The position numbers were made by a program, and so were the translations under genes. From Ignatzschineria larvae DSM 13226 (GTDB lineage: Bacteria > Pseudomonadota > Gammaproteobacteria > Cardiobacteriales > Wohlfahrtiimonadaceae), in NCBI RefSeq assembly GCF_038500265.1, contig NZ_CP150637.1:1711001-1775000 (forward strand): 64,000 bases of DNA, given 5' to 3'. Every line of letters begins with the position of its first letter. Position 1 is the first letter of the stretch. The notes under the pieces are model-generated. The model saw only the letters and a program-made list of their open reading frames with translations. It made no database searches and was not told where the DNA came from. Shown in pieces: positions 27,134 to 37,800 of the stretch.

Positions 27134-30100
27134 TTAATCTTTTAAATATTTTTTTCCCAAAATTCTTATAAACGTAGATTTCGAGTCATGGAAGAACAGT
27201 TGTGGATTTTTGAGGAATTTTCGCTTTTTATTTTCAGTAACAAAATTTGTAATTAAGTAATAAATCCATTTTTGAGTAACTTTTCTATTCAGATGCATTG
27301 GATGTATTAAACCTGCGTAGCTTTTTGAAGTTTTATCTTCAAATTTTATTGTTTCTCTACTATTTTTATTATGCTCGGTCAATACCTGAACACCCTTTCT
27401 CCACACTCCTGTGCCATCTATAGTTACTTTTTCAGATAAGATACTTCTTTCCATATTTCCGCCATATGCGTCTTCAAAAGTAATCCCTAGAAACAGTTTC
27501 GCATCTCTAGGATGTGGATCATGAAACAATTGATCTAGCAATCGCAAAGTTTTATTTTGCTCAACATCCATTTTTAATAATTCGTGATTCATAATTGAAA
27601 CAACATCTGTCAAAAACTCTAAGGCTCCCTCATGCACTTCAGATACAAACTTTTTACGTTTATCTTCTAAAGAAGTGGGAGGTATATAAACTGGCACCAA
27701 CTCACCATCCCAATTTTTAACCATTTTAATAAAACTACTATCTGTGCTACTAAATAGTGTTTCATATAGCGGAACAAACCGACAAAAAGGATGGTAAGTA
27801 TCATGCCTATCAATGAATTCTGCTAAATATGCTGAAGATTTCAATCCATTATTCTTTAATCTCTCCAGTGCTTTTCTAAAAGTAATTAAGTAATATCCTG
27901 AGATTTTAATATTAGTTAATTGGTACAATGACTGTTGCATCGTTCCTGCATATCCAATATCTACCACAGCTATATTTTTATCTGAGTCTAGTAACCCTAT
28001 ATTAGCGAGATATTCTAAATAAGCTTCTCTTTCCACTCTCGCTACATCTAAAACTTTATGCTCTAAATGCCCCATTAAATTTCTCAACCGAGGCAGATCT
28101 TCTTTAGTTAATTTAGTACGCCAACTTAAACCTTGCTCTCGCAAGTATTCTTCATCGATATCTTCATAATTCAATCCAAATCTATTCTCTAGAAGATGAC
28201 CTAAAGTAACATTATGGGCAAAATCAACATATAGAAGGTCTAGAATATCTGAATAATTCTTTACTTTAGACAAATTAATTGATCTACGCGAACAAAGCAT
28301 ATAAACAGACTTAGGGGCATCCGGATATAATGGTGTTAATAAGTCATAAGCTTGCTTCATTATTTTGCCATCTCTGGCTAAAAAATAGAGTACATCTATC
28401 CCATCTCTTATTGAATTCTCAATTAGCCATTTGGAATATCCTAGCAGTAAGATCCCAAGCCCCATATAACCTAACTCCCAAGTGCTACCGTTAAACACAG
28501 TCCCTCTACGATAAATCTTTTTAGGGTTATCATGAACTTTTTGAGCCCAAATTGATAAAATAATACGCCAGTCTAATGAATGGTTAGTTTCATCTCTTTT
28601 CCAAGGACGGATATAAGCACTATTATGCCCAAACAAATCAATAGCTTTTTCTAAATGAAAAGTAGCTAGTCCTCTTGCTTTCGCTTGCTTAATATCACCA
28701 ATTGGATTATCGCCTATATGAAGAATATCTTTAGCTGGTACTTTTAAATCTTGTAGAACATAATCAAACAGCTTACCACTATGCTTTTTGACTCCACACT
28801 CTGACGAAACATATAATTTTTTATATCCTTTATATCCATTTTTATTCAAAACCTTTTCTAAGAAGGTTTTTGACAAATACATGTCTGATATTAAGATAAC
28901 AGTCTTTCCACTAGCAACAGACTCTTTAAATGCTGCTAATGCACTTTTTCTAGGATATAAAAACCTAAACTCAGTTTCTAACTCTAAATTTAATAACTTC
29001 TTTTTCAATTCATCACTGATGTCTAATCGAGAAGCTAGTTGATTATATATTTCATCGATAGTTATTTCGCCTCTCCCCCCTTCTACTGCTTTTGTAAAAG
29101 CAATAGATTCTGAACTTCTTCTCAAATGATAAAAATCAATTGTATTATCAGAAAGTATTTCATGTACTTCCGGCTCAATAAACTTAAATAAGTCTGAGGG
29201 TGACTTAAAAGGTCGATATAAAAGGGTGTCAAATATATCAAAAGAGATAACATCATACCTTTTGATTATCTCGTTTAATTCATTGCAAAAATCATTTGTG
29301 ACATTTTTAGTCGCATTTTTGTACAAACTCAAATCTTTTAACAAAGCATCTTTTCTATTATAAAAGGATAATACCTCAAATATGTTATTTTCTAACCAAG
29401 GTGAAATACTCTCATCTTTAACATATGCTGTTAACCAATCAGAATAAAAATCCTTATCTATTAAAGCTGTAGGTAAATTTTTATTTTTTAAGTTAACCAA
29501 AATCTCCTTATCTTTATTATTAATTTTATCTTTACTGATATCATTAAAAAAACCCAATAAGGTATTATTAGATGAAAAAATCGTTAGTTGATTTCTTCCA
29601 CCTAGCAAGTATAAATTCTTTTGATAAAAAGCCGCTTGATACCCAACAGATGATGAGATTGTTATAACACCATCAATAAATGGAACTATAAATTGTGACA
29701 CTGAGGGAATAGAATCACATTCCTCCAAATAAATAAAATTAGGATAGTTTTTTCTTAAAAGGGCGATGCTTTCTTTACTGAGGACACTACTTTGAATATC
29801 TTTTGAGACATAATTTGTAACCAATATACAAATATTCTCTGGCGTATTTTTCAAGACTTCAATTAATAAATCAAACTGAGTAATTCCCTTTTCTAAACAG
29901 CTATTAATCATAAAATAGTTATCAATCTGTAAGGGGAAGAGTACAATACGTTCAAATTTATTACGTAATACCGATATTTGGTGAGTTAAAGGTGATATTT
30001 CCTTTAAAAACTCTTTCATATCATTGCGATAATCATCTAATCCATTAAGTTCTTCATTTTTAATAGTGCCTATCTTTTCTAAATAGAAACTCTTATCATC

Positions 30101-30574
30101 GTTTAATAACTTACTATTAAACAATATCATTCCAGGATATGGGGCTCGTGAAAAAAAACCTGGAGTTTGATGTAAAACTTTACTATTAGGATATAATTCT
30201 TTAAAAAAATATGAGGGACTCTCCCATATTATTATTAAATCGGGTTGATAGTCTTCCCCCAAAGCTTCTTCAAATAACTTTTTTAAGCCTTGTTTGTCTT
30301 CTACAGACATATCGTTGTTTTGATATTTCATCAATCGACTATAAGTGCACTCCCCAAAATTTAAATCTAAAGAATTCACTCCAACAACCCTATCAAAATG
30401 CTCAGCATATCGATCAATAACTGCTTTTTCGGCCAAATGCTCACTTGTCAATAAAGTTATAGTATGATCTTTTAAACTTTTAGCTTGAGGGACTAGTGAG
30501 TTTCTTAGAGTCGCATATCTAAAAAATGGATTTCCATGTTCAATACCTGGTTCCAAATAAAATAAAATATTCAT
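27134..30574 (-). CDS. 1146-residue capsule protein: N-terminal glycosyltransferase-like domain fused to HAD module
   Basis: The N-terminal ~400 residues look like a GT-B-type capsule transferase: an opening Rossmann strand (MNILFYLEPG), a central VLHQTPGFFSRAP, and VPFIDGVITISSSVGYQAAF, the late motif seen in capsule Kdo transferases and relatives. From about residue 440 a HAD domain of the COG5610 type begins (SFDIFDTLLYRPF), with VILISDMYLSK and LHIGDNPIGDIKQAK. Around 730-1146 a further conserved region (YFLARDGKIMKQAYDLL) is the second half of such proteins. There are no membrane segments. The gene is visibly more A+T rich than kpsM-E and lies 19 bases after kdsA, in the serotype-specific slot. 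A role in polymerization or phosphate-containing linkage is inference. Confidence 0.75.
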   Translation of the reverse strand: MNILFYLEPGIEHGNPFFRYATLRNSLVPQAKSLKDHTITLLTSEHLAEKAVIDRYAEHFDRVVGVNSLDLNFGECTYSRLMKYQNNDMSVEDKQGLKKLFEEALGEDYQPDLIIIWESPSYFFKELYPNSKVLHQTPGFFSRAPYPGMILFNSKLLNDDKSFYLEKIGTIKNEELNGLDDYRNDMKEFLKEISPLTHQISVLRNKFERIVLFPLQIDNYFMINSCLEKGITQFDLLIEVLKNTPENICILVTNYVSKDIQSSVLSKESIALLRKNYPNFIYLEECDSIPSVSQFIVPFIDGVITISSSVGYQAAFYQKNLYLLGGRNQLTIFSSNNTLLGFFNDISKDKINNKDKEILVNLKNKNLPTALIDKDFYSDWLTAYVKDESISPWLENNIFEVLSFYNRKDALLKDLSLYKNATKNVTNDFCNELNEIIKRYDVISFDIFDTLLYRPFKSPSDLFKFIEPEVHEILSDNTIDFYHLRRSSESIAFTKAVEGGRGEITIDEIYNQLASRLDISDELKKKLLNLELETEFRFLYPRKSALAAFKESVASGKTVILISDMYLSKTFLEKVLNKNGYKGYKKLYVSSECGVKKHSGKLFDYVLQDLKVPAKDILHIGDNPIGDIKQAKARGLATFHLEKAIDLFGHNSAYIRPWKRDETNHSLDWRIILSIWAQKVHDNPKKIYRRGTVFNGSTWELGYMGLGILLLGYSKWLIENSIRDGIDVLYFLARDGKIMKQAYDLLTPLYPDAPKSVYMLCSRRSINLSKVKNYSDILDLLYVDFAHNVTLGHLLENRFGLNYEDIDEEYLREQGLSWRTKLTKEDLPRLRNLMGHLEHKVLDVARVEREAYLEYLANIGLLDSDKNIAVVDIGYAGTMQQSLYQLTNIKISGYYLITFRKALERLKNNGLKSSAYLAEFIDRHDTYHPFCRFVPLYETLFSSTDSSFIKMVKNWDGELVPVYIPPTSLEDKRKKFVSEVHEGALEFLTDVVSIMNHELLKMDVEQNKTLRLLDQLFHDPHPRDAKLFLGITFEDAYGGNMERSILSEKVTIDGTGVWRKGVQVLTEHNKNSRETIKFEDKTSKSYAGLIHPMHLNRKVTQKWIYYLITNFVTENKKRKFLKNPQLFFHDSKSTFIRILGKKYLKD

Positions 30575-30593
30575 CTTCTCTATCCTTTTCTTT

Positions 30594-31445
<852 letters not shown>

Positions 31446-31451
31446 CTACTC

Positions 31452-32396
31452 CTAAGATGTGGGTTGTTCAAATAGACCGATAACGCTCTCACCATCCATA
31501 ACGACAAGAGAACGGATTTTATTCTGTTTTAGCTGCTCTTCAGCTTCAACCAGGTAGGTCTCTGCCACTGTTGTCTGAGGGGTTGTTGTCATAATCTCTT
31601 TCGCAGTAACACTCATGCTCATATCATTACTCACCAAAGCACGGCGAATATCGCCATCTGTTATAACTCCCACTAAATTATTGGGAGTTCCAACAAAGGC
31701 GATACCGCTTTTTGAATCTGTCATGGTTAAAAGACATTCAGAAAGTTTGGCATCTTCTGCGACAAAAGGGAGATTATCTGTAACCATATAATCAGCAACA
31801 CGACTTAAAAGCTTACGCCCCAAGCTACCGCCGGGATGAAAGCGGGCAAAATCTTCCGCTCTAAAATCACGTTGCTCCATCAACGCAACTGCAAGCGCAT
31901 CACCTAATGCAAGGGTAATCAATGTTGAAGATGTTGGTGCTAAATTATTAGGACAGATCTCCCGCTCAACACCGATATCTAAAAAGACATCGCTATACTC
32001 TGCTAATGTAGAGTCTGCTTTTCCGGTGATACCGATAATTTTATTGCCAAAACTTTTAAGGCTAGGAATAAGCTTATTGACCTCATCCGTTTCACCGCTA
32101 TAAGAGATCAAAATAAGAAGATCGGAAGGTTTAATCATCCCTAAATCACCATGGAAGGCTTCGGTAGGATGCAGAAAAAAACTCGGTGTACCAGTAGAAG
32201 CAAAAGTTGCAACAATTTTTTTACCAATTAAGCCAGACTTACCAACGCCAGAGATAATAGTCCGTCCTTCACATGCAAGAATCAGATCAATAGCCTGATC
32301 AATATTGTGGTTATCCACTAGCTTCTCTTGCCATTTTTTTAAAATACCGATTTGATCTGTAACCGCATCCATTACAATTTGTAAGCTATTTACCAT
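31452..32396 (-). CDS. kpsF: Arabinose-5-phosphate isomerase
   Basis: A 314-residue KpsF/KdsD protein, converting ribulose-5-P to arabinose-5-P for Kdo synthesis. The SIS sugar-isomerase domain is at about residues 30-185 (SGVGKSGLIGKKI, ISYSGETDE, HPTEAFHGDLG), then two CBS domains to the end (YMVTDNLPFV, EIMTTTPQTTV). The last 10 residues are shorter than KdsD proteins. It lies between kpsT and kdsA in the capsule operon, so it is the capsule-specific isozyme. Confidence 0.95.
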   Translation of the reverse strand: MVNSLQIVMDAVTDQIGILKKWQEKLVDNHNIDQAIDLILACEGRTIISGVGKSGLIGKKIVATFASTGTPSFFLHPTEAFHGDLGMIKPSDLLILISYSGETDEVNKLIPSLKSFGNKIIGITGKADSTLAEYSDVFLDIGVEREICPNNLAPTSSTLITLALGDALAVALMEQRDFRAEDFARFHPGGSLGRKLLSRVADYMVTDNLPFVAEDAKLSECLLTMTDSKSGIAFVGTPNNLVGVITDGDIRRALVSNDMSMSVTAKEIMTTTPQTTVAETYLVEAEEQLKQNKIRSLVVMDGESVIGLFEQPTS

Positions 32397-32456
32397 AAGA
32401 CTAAAAAAAACCTCTGCAAAAGCGGCACTTAAGCCACCTGTTATAAAATTGAAATA

Positions 32457-33116
32457 TTACAAACTTTGATAAACCTTAATCCCTTCCTCTACATCCTCAT
32501 ATATCTCGGCTTTGCCATCATCTAAGATAATGACAAGGTCACACATAGTTCTTACTTGTGTCATTCCATGGGTGACTAAGATGATATTTGCCTTACCGAT
32601 TTTGTCTTTAAAGGCTTGGCTCGCCTTCTTCTTAAAGTGGGCATCACCGACAGACATTGCCTCATCGATGATGTAGTAATCAAACTCAAAGGCTAAACTC
32701 AAACCAAAGGCGACGCGCCCGCGCATTCCGGAGGAGTAGGTCTTAGTGGGGAGATCAAAATAGTCACCAATCTCGGCAAACTCCTCGACGTAACGAACTT
32801 TTTCTTGCAATTCCTCCCCTCTAAACCCTTGAGTACGCGCAATAAACTTGGTATTCTCTCGCCCTGACAGCGAACCTTGAAAGCCACCACTTAATCCAAC
32901 GGGCCAGGAGATCGTTTTATCGCTGATAATTCTTCCACTATCTGGTGAATCTACCTTTGCTAATAGATTCATTAACGTGGATTTACCTGCCCCATTTTTT
33001 CCAATAATGGCCACATTTTTCCCATCAGGAATCGTAAAAGAGAGCTCTTTGAAGATATACTTCCGCCCGGCTTTATGATGCAGGTAAGATTTAGTAATAT
33101 TCTCAATTTTGATCAT
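32457..33116 (-). CDS. kpsT: Capsule ABC exporter ATPase
   Basis: A 219-residue ATPase, the same length as E. coli KpsT. The start at 33116 overlaps the kpsM stop in ATGA, and the protein then begins MIKIENITKSY; an in-frame upstream start would lie inside kpsM. Walker A is GKNGAGKST (39-47), the signature loop SSGMRGR and Walker B YYIIDE. With KpsM it exports the finished lipid-linked polysaccharide across the inner membrane. Confidence 0.95.
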   Translation of the reverse strand: MIKIENITKSYLHHKAGRKYIFKELSFTIPDGKNVAIIGKNGAGKSTLMNLLAKVDSPDSGRIISDKTISWPVGLSGGFQGSLSGRENTKFIARTQGFRGEELQEKVRYVEEFAEIGDYFDLPTKTYSSGMRGRVAFGLSLAFEFDYYIIDEAMSVGDAHFKKKASQAFKDKIGKANIILVTHGMTQVRTMCDLVIILDDGKAEIYEDVEEGIKVYQSL

Positions 33117-33907
33117 TTTATTAATAATCTCTGCCGACGGATACGGTAGAGCCCTAGGCCGATAAAGAGTACAAAAATGGTACAAATCAATGGATAGATC
33201 TGACTAACACCTGGAATCATGGGATAGTTTTCAAAGACTGACTCCCGAATGTTACTAATAAAATGAGCGAAAGGATTCCACAGTACCCAAGAAAGATAGC
33301 GTTCGGGGATAATCCACAATGGAAATATCACGCCAGATATTAGATAGATCGGCAGGAATAAGAGCCGAATAAAGCTCTTCAGGTTAGGCATTACAACGGT
33401 TACTACGGAGAGAATTATGCCTAAGCCGAAAGAGAATAAAATCGCGACTAAAAGTGAGTAGAGCCATGATAATGGGTAAGCAACTAGCACGTTATACCCA
33501 ATCCAAAACCCGAAGATAAAGATAAAAATCCCATAAATAACGCAAGAGATAGAGATCTCTACTAACACTCGAGCGACATATGTATCAAAAATTTTGATGT
33601 TAGGATAAGCAAAAAGCGCCTGATTAGCTCCGATGGCGTCCATCAACTTAAAGATGATATCGCGCATCAGAAAGAAAGGGATTAACCCTGTCAAAAAGAA
33701 CATGGGGTAATCCATTCCAGGCACAGAGCGCGCTCTAATCATTGTAAAGATAAACATCATAACGCCAATATGTGCGATCGGTTCAAAGAGCATCCAAAAA
33801 GCACCCATTCTTCGACTACCAAAGCGGGTTAAATACTCACGCAATACCAATGCAAAAATAACATCTTGCATTATATGGAAAGGGGATCGTTTATTGACCG
33901 TGCTCAT
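33113..33907 (-). CDS. kpsM: Capsule ABC exporter permease
   Basis: A 264-residue ABC-2 type permease with six hydrophobic segments. The N-terminal ALVLREYLTRFGSRRMGAFWMLFEP is the conserved amphipathic start of KpsM/CtrC/BexB. It is coupled to kpsT by a four-base overlap and follows kpsD by 24 bases. It forms the inner-membrane channel of the group 2/3 capsule exporter. Confidence 0.95.
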   Translation of the reverse strand: MSTVNKRSPFHIMQDVIFALVLREYLTRFGSRRMGAFWMLFEPIAHIGVMMFIFTMIRARSVPGMDYPMFFLTGLIPFFLMRDIIFKLMDAIGANQALFAYPNIKIFDTYVARVLVEISISCVIYGIFIFIFGFWIGYNVLVAYPLSWLYSLLVAILFSFGLGIILSVVTVVMPNLKSFIRLLFLPIYLISGVIFPLWIIPERYLSWVLWNPFAHFISNIRESVFENYPMIPGVSQIYPLICTIFVLFIGLGLYRIRRQRLLIK

Positions 33908-33931
33908 ATTCTGTCACTTAGTGCAATAGCG

Positions 33932-35092
33932 CTACTTACTCACCGCATTACCCAAGACTAACACTTGGATAATAGGTGAAATAAGCTTTTGAAATTCATA
34001 TGTTGCTGCATTCGTCACATAGATCGCATCCTCTGGTTGAACCAGAAATTGCTGCGCAACAAATAGTGCAGTTGGGTCTTTCATGTTTAATTGGAAGACT
34101 ATTGGCTTCTCTTTAGCGGTAATCACATTGGTCTTAGGATCAAAGGTCATGCCATCTGATAGTCTAAAGATAAAGATGCCGGTTGCATTGGCTTTCTGCT
34201 CATTAAGCCCACCAATAGTCCCTAGTACATCGAGTAATGTTGGGCTTTTTGAAGGAAGGTCATGCAAGCCGGGATTCTGTACGGCTCCCATCGCGGTAAA
34301 ACGTTTTCTCGCTCGTTCAACAACGACCTCGGTATTCGCAGCGATCGGATGATTCATTCCATTTAAAAGATCCTCATAATTGTAACGATGGACTTGTTGG
34401 CCATTTCTTACAACCACATCAACTAGATATGGTTCTAACTTAGGACCACCCGCGAGATTAACCGCATCTAGTAACGTTAAAGGTCCTTCTAAAGTAGAGT
34501 AACGTCCTGGCTTATTGACATCGCCCGCCACCAAAATAGAACCCCCGAGATCACCAGTGATATTGATAAATACTTGAGGATCAGATACATAACGTTTTAA
34601 TTGATCTCGTACTTTCGCCTCCGCTTGCATCACGGTTAGACCTTTGAGGTTCACCATTCCCACATAAGGAAGAGAGATTATTCCTTGGCTATTGAGGCGG
34701 ACCTTTTCAAAGACGGTTCCTCCTGTTGCAAGCGGTGCAAATAATGCACCATCTTCGGCACTATCTGAAATCATGACTCGAATGACATCGCCTGCCGTTA
34801 ATCTTAATTCTGGAATAACAGGCTTACTTACAGTACTTTTAAGTTGTGTTGTTTTAGGGCGCATAAATGCGGTAACCGTTGTCGGTTTCAACTCTACAAA
34901 TTGATACCCACCTTCAAGGATAGGTGCCCCCTCTACAGATTTATTCGAATGGTTAATAATCGCACCTGCTCTAGGCCCTGCGGCAGAAAATGTACCAGAG
35001 CACCCCACTACAACAAAAGGTATTAGCAATAATGAGATTTGCAATACTTTTTTGATCTGAGCGTGATATTCGAAAGTTAAAGGTCGAATCAT
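33932..35092 (-). CDS. kpsD: Outer-membrane capsule export lipoprotein (Wza/CtrA/BexD type)
   Basis: A 386-residue polysaccharide export protein. A signal peptide ends in the lipobox VVGC (cysteine near residue 31). The poly_export domain (LTAGDVIRVMISDSAEDG...) is followed by two SLBB-like segments (SILVAGDVNKPGRYS, FTAMGAVQNPGLHDL). Length and lipidation match CtrA/BexD (about 390) rather than the longer, non-lipidated E. coli KpsD. It forms the outer-membrane channel. It lies 43 bases after kpsE. Confidence 0.92.
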   Translation of the reverse strand: MIRPLTFEYHAQIKKVLQISLLLIPFVVVGCSGTFSAAGPRAGAIINHSNKSVEGAPILEGGYQFVELKPTTVTAFMRPKTTQLKSTVSKPVIPELRLTAGDVIRVMISDSAEDGALFAPLATGGTVFEKVRLNSQGIISLPYVGMVNLKGLTVMQAEAKVRDQLKRYVSDPQVFINITGDLGGSILVAGDVNKPGRYSTLEGPLTLLDAVNLAGGPKLEPYLVDVVVRNGQQVHRYNYEDLLNGMNHPIAANTEVVVERARKRFTAMGAVQNPGLHDLPSKSPTLLDVLGTIGGLNEQKANATGIFIFRLSDGMTFDPKTNVITAKEKPIVFQLNMKDPTALFVAQQFLVQPEDAIYVTNAATYEFQKLISPIIQVLVLGNAVSK

Positions 35093-35135
35093 TGTTAATT
35101 TTCCTCATTATAAATGTGCTTAGTGGTTGTCTTCA

Positions 35136-36251
35136 CTATTCACGATGATCTTTAATAGATGCGATCACAAAACAACTCACACCATATAGTAGGAGGAGTA
35201 CGATCAAGGTTGTAATTAGGTTATATATTCTGCGCGGATAAGCTGCTTCTTCCGGTAGATTCGGGGTAACGACTGCAATTAAGCTTCTAATATTACGAAT
35301 CGTCTCTAATTTTGCATTTTCTACTACCGCCAAACTTGCTTTATAGAGCTCTTCCGCAACTAAAACATCGACCTGTAATCGTCGATATTCCGATGTAACG
35401 GTATTAAGCACCTCAGCAGTATCGAACTCACCTGCAGTGGCCCGGCGTTGTTCTGCTTCTAATTGTGCAATTAACGCATTGATTTTATTTTCTTGAGATT
35501 TAATTTGTGGCGCATTCGTTGCTAAGCGACTCTTTAATCCATTTAATTTAGCTTGTTCTGTAGCAATAGAGGCCTCTAAAGTAGCAATAATTTGACTGAC
35601 AGATTCAACAGCAACTTCAGCGCTTAAGATTTGATGTTGGTTTTGAAATGAGACCATTTTAGCGCGCATCTCTTCATAGCGTTCAGTTGCAGTAATAAGC
35701 TCTCTTTGAGAAAAGGCGAGTTTTTCATCTGCCATAGAGCGTGTAATATTATTCACAAATATTTCGCTCTCTACTAATATCTCCTGCAATATGGACTCGG
35801 CATAGGAAGGCTCAAATGCCTCAACCTCAATTGTCAACAGTCCTGTTGTCTCATTGTAATTGGTGCGCACCATTTTTTGATAAAACTTGACTCTATCCTC
35901 TTGCGCTGAATTTTTTGAAAGGTCAAATAGCGGGTCATACCACTTTCCAGAATAGTGAGAGGTCCAATCTAACTTCTCTTCTAAGATCGCCAACATTGAA
36001 TGGGAAACGATATACTCTTTCAAATACAGCGTATCTTCTCGAGAGACAGGATCTACAGCTCCCATTAACAGAGCTAAACCAGGAATAGCCCCTTGCTGCC
36101 CGCTATCTTGCTGCCGAACAACGACTTGAGCACTACTGACATAACGATTTGTCGCAAAAAAGAGAAGATACAGCAAGACGATAGCAAATGGGATAATGAC
36201 CATGCCGACCAATAACTTCTTTTGAAAAATTTTTATCAAAAATCGTTTCAT
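35136..36251 (-). CDS. kpsE: Capsule export inner-membrane periplasmic adaptor (PCP-3)
   Basis: A 371-residue polysaccharide co-polymerase/export protein of the KpsE/CtrB/BexC family. Membrane helices lie at about residues 14-33 and 343-365, enclosing a periplasmic domain with long coiled coils (about 185-300; ELITATERYEEMRAKM, INALIAQLEAEQRRA). The conserved YPRRIYNLITTL precedes the second helix. It bridges KpsMT and KpsD. It is the first gene of the large operon, preceded by GAGAGAT and an ops-like leader element. Confidence 0.94.
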   Translation of the reverse strand: MKRFLIKIFQKKLLVGMVIIPFAIVLLYLLFFATNRYVSSAQVVVRQQDSGQQGAIPGLALLMGAVDPVSREDTLYLKEYIVSHSMLAILEEKLDWTSHYSGKWYDPLFDLSKNSAQEDRVKFYQKMVRTNYNETTGLLTIEVEAFEPSYAESILQEILVESEIFVNNITRSMADEKLAFSQRELITATERYEEMRAKMVSFQNQHQILSAEVAVESVSQIIATLEASIATEQAKLNGLKSRLATNAPQIKSQENKINALIAQLEAEQRRATAGEFDTAEVLNTVTSEYRRLQVDVLVAEELYKASLAVVENAKLETIRNIRSLIAVVTPNLPEEAAYPRRIYNLITTLIVLLLLYGVSCFVIASIKDHRE

Positions 36252-36552
36252 ATCTCTCTTTTAATTCATTCAACAACTTATTCAACCAATATAAAACATC
36301 TAGACCTGTAAAATTCTCGTTCAAATAAAATATTTTCACAAAAAACTTAAAAAGTTAAAAATAATTAATCAAGGTAAAACCCATTTAATATCATATACAT
36401 TTAATAGCCAACAATAACTCAACAAGAAAAAACAGCTATAAATACAATTTTAAATTGAGCATTCTACCGCTTTTTTTGTAAAAAAAGTAACCTTAATGTT
36501 AAATAATTTTAGATAACACATGTGACACGAGCTAAAAACACGATATAACATT
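36252..36552 (-). promoter_or_regulatory. kpsE leader region with ops/JUMPstart-like element
   Basis: This AT-rich spacer should hold the capsule operon promoter. On the minus strand AGCGGTAGAATGCT (36458-36471) resembles the ops element GGCGGTAGCGTGCT recognized by RfaH: the core GCGGTAG is exact, and three of fourteen positions differ. It lies about 207 bases before the kpsE start, in the untranslated leader, with correct orientation, as JUMPstart/ops sites do. A following operon over 13 kb long fits antitermination control. I cannot place -35/-10 boxes with confidence. Confidence 0.6.
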
Positions 36553-37800
36553 TTATATTGTGTTAAATTCTGCAATCGTGAGTGTTCTATGGTAGAAACT
36601 GCCATTCAATTGAGTCATTGCTCGGAGATAGTGTAAATAATATTCGACCTTCTCATGATTGGGTGATTCTGGATTCTGCCAAAATTGGGCGAGCGATTGC
36701 CGGCTTGTAAGCCCGGGGATATCGTAGTGTGCATCTCCAATGACCTTGACCGGTAGGCTATGAATCAATGCGGAGATTCCCGTTGTACTATTCACCACAA
36801 CCATCCCTTTCGCTTTGCGCAAAAATATCGGCATCGGCACATCAAAGACATAATGCACCCGTTCATAAACACCTCTTTTTTTCGCTAGCTTTTTAATAAA
36901 ACAGCTATAATCGCTAAACCCCTTATCCATAGGATGGTGCTTGATCACTAAATGGGTGTTTTGTGGTGCAAACTCGGCAAAAGAATTGATCACGGAGCGT
37001 AGATGCTGTGATACTGACTTCCCTCGTCCATGTTGCCGTATTTGACTGTCATTATGTACTTGTAAGGGGAAGATAAAAAATGGTGCGAGCGTTTTATTGA
37101 CTATTTGCCGCTCTATTTTTCGATCTTTAAAACCATGTATAAAACTAGAGAATCCCGCTTTTAACCAAGCACTTGCATAAATATATAATCGCTTTTCTCG
37201 ATGATGCTGATAAGCAGGAAAGGCTTTTTCTTGTCTCCAAAGCTCAAAATAGTAACGACTTGCAAAACCAGCTCGCTTCCAAAATCCAGAAGCAACAGGG
37301 CGGGGTTGATAGCGCTTAAAATTCAATTTTCCGGCTAAAACAAAGTCTGAAGAGGTCGCATCATACATAGTTGCATCCCGCGCAATTTGACTACTATAAT
37401 TAACGCCCCATTTCTCAAAAGTAATATAATGAGGTCGTAAATAGCCCTCTTCGAAAGCCCAAAAACTACAACCTACCGTCATGCAATAATCCCGTGCGAT
37501 CCTATGATAGATACGGTTATCACCGAAACAGACGACTGCATCAATCTGCTCCTTTTCAATAAACTCCGATAGAAAATGTTCAAATTGTGCTACAGTCCCT
37601 CGATAATTAAGCGCATCTTCGGCTACAGGATAGTAATAATCATCTCCGCCATTAAAATTAATTTTGAAGACCCTTTTCCCACATTTTACGGTCAAATAGT
37701 GTTTGAGATTAAGGAAAAAAGGACCCACAGGCCCCTGTAGCAGAAGAATCTTCTGTGAGTTATCTGTAAACTCTTGCCAGTAGCTATAAAAATTCTGCAC
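36553..37800 (-). CDS. kpsS: Capsule Kdo-linker glycosyltransferase KpsS
   Basis: A 415-residue single-domain Kdo transferase (LipB/KpsS family). KpsS adds the first beta-Kdo to phosphatidylglycerol, before KpsC extends it. The signature FEEGYLRPHYITFEKWGVN (about 138-156) is the KpsS form of the motif also seen in KpsC; KHHPMDKG and VVNSTTGISALIHSLPV follow later. It stands alone upstream of the kpsE leader, with its own 5' spacer, and is separated by about 23 kb from kpsC. Confidence 0.94.
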   Translation of the reverse strand: MQNFYSYWQEFTDNSQKILLLQGPVGPFFLNLKHYLTVKCGKRVFKINFNGGDDYYYPVAEDALNYRGTVAQFEHFLSEFIEKEQIDAVVCFGDNRIYHRIARDYCMTVGCSFWAFEEGYLRPHYITFEKWGVNYSSQIARDATMYDATSSDFVLAGKLNFKRYQPRPVASGFWKRAGFASRYYFELWRQEKAFPAYQHHREKRLYIYASAWLKAGFSSFIHGFKDRKIERQIVNKTLAPFFIFPLQVHNDSQIRQHGRGKSVSQHLRSVINSFAEFAPQNTHLVIKHHPMDKGFSDYSCFIKKLAKKRGVYERVHYVFDVPMPIFLRKAKGMVVVNSTTGISALIHSLPVKVIGDAHYDIPGLTSRQSLAQFWQNPESPNHEKVEYYLHYLRAMTQLNGSFYHRTLTIAEFNTI

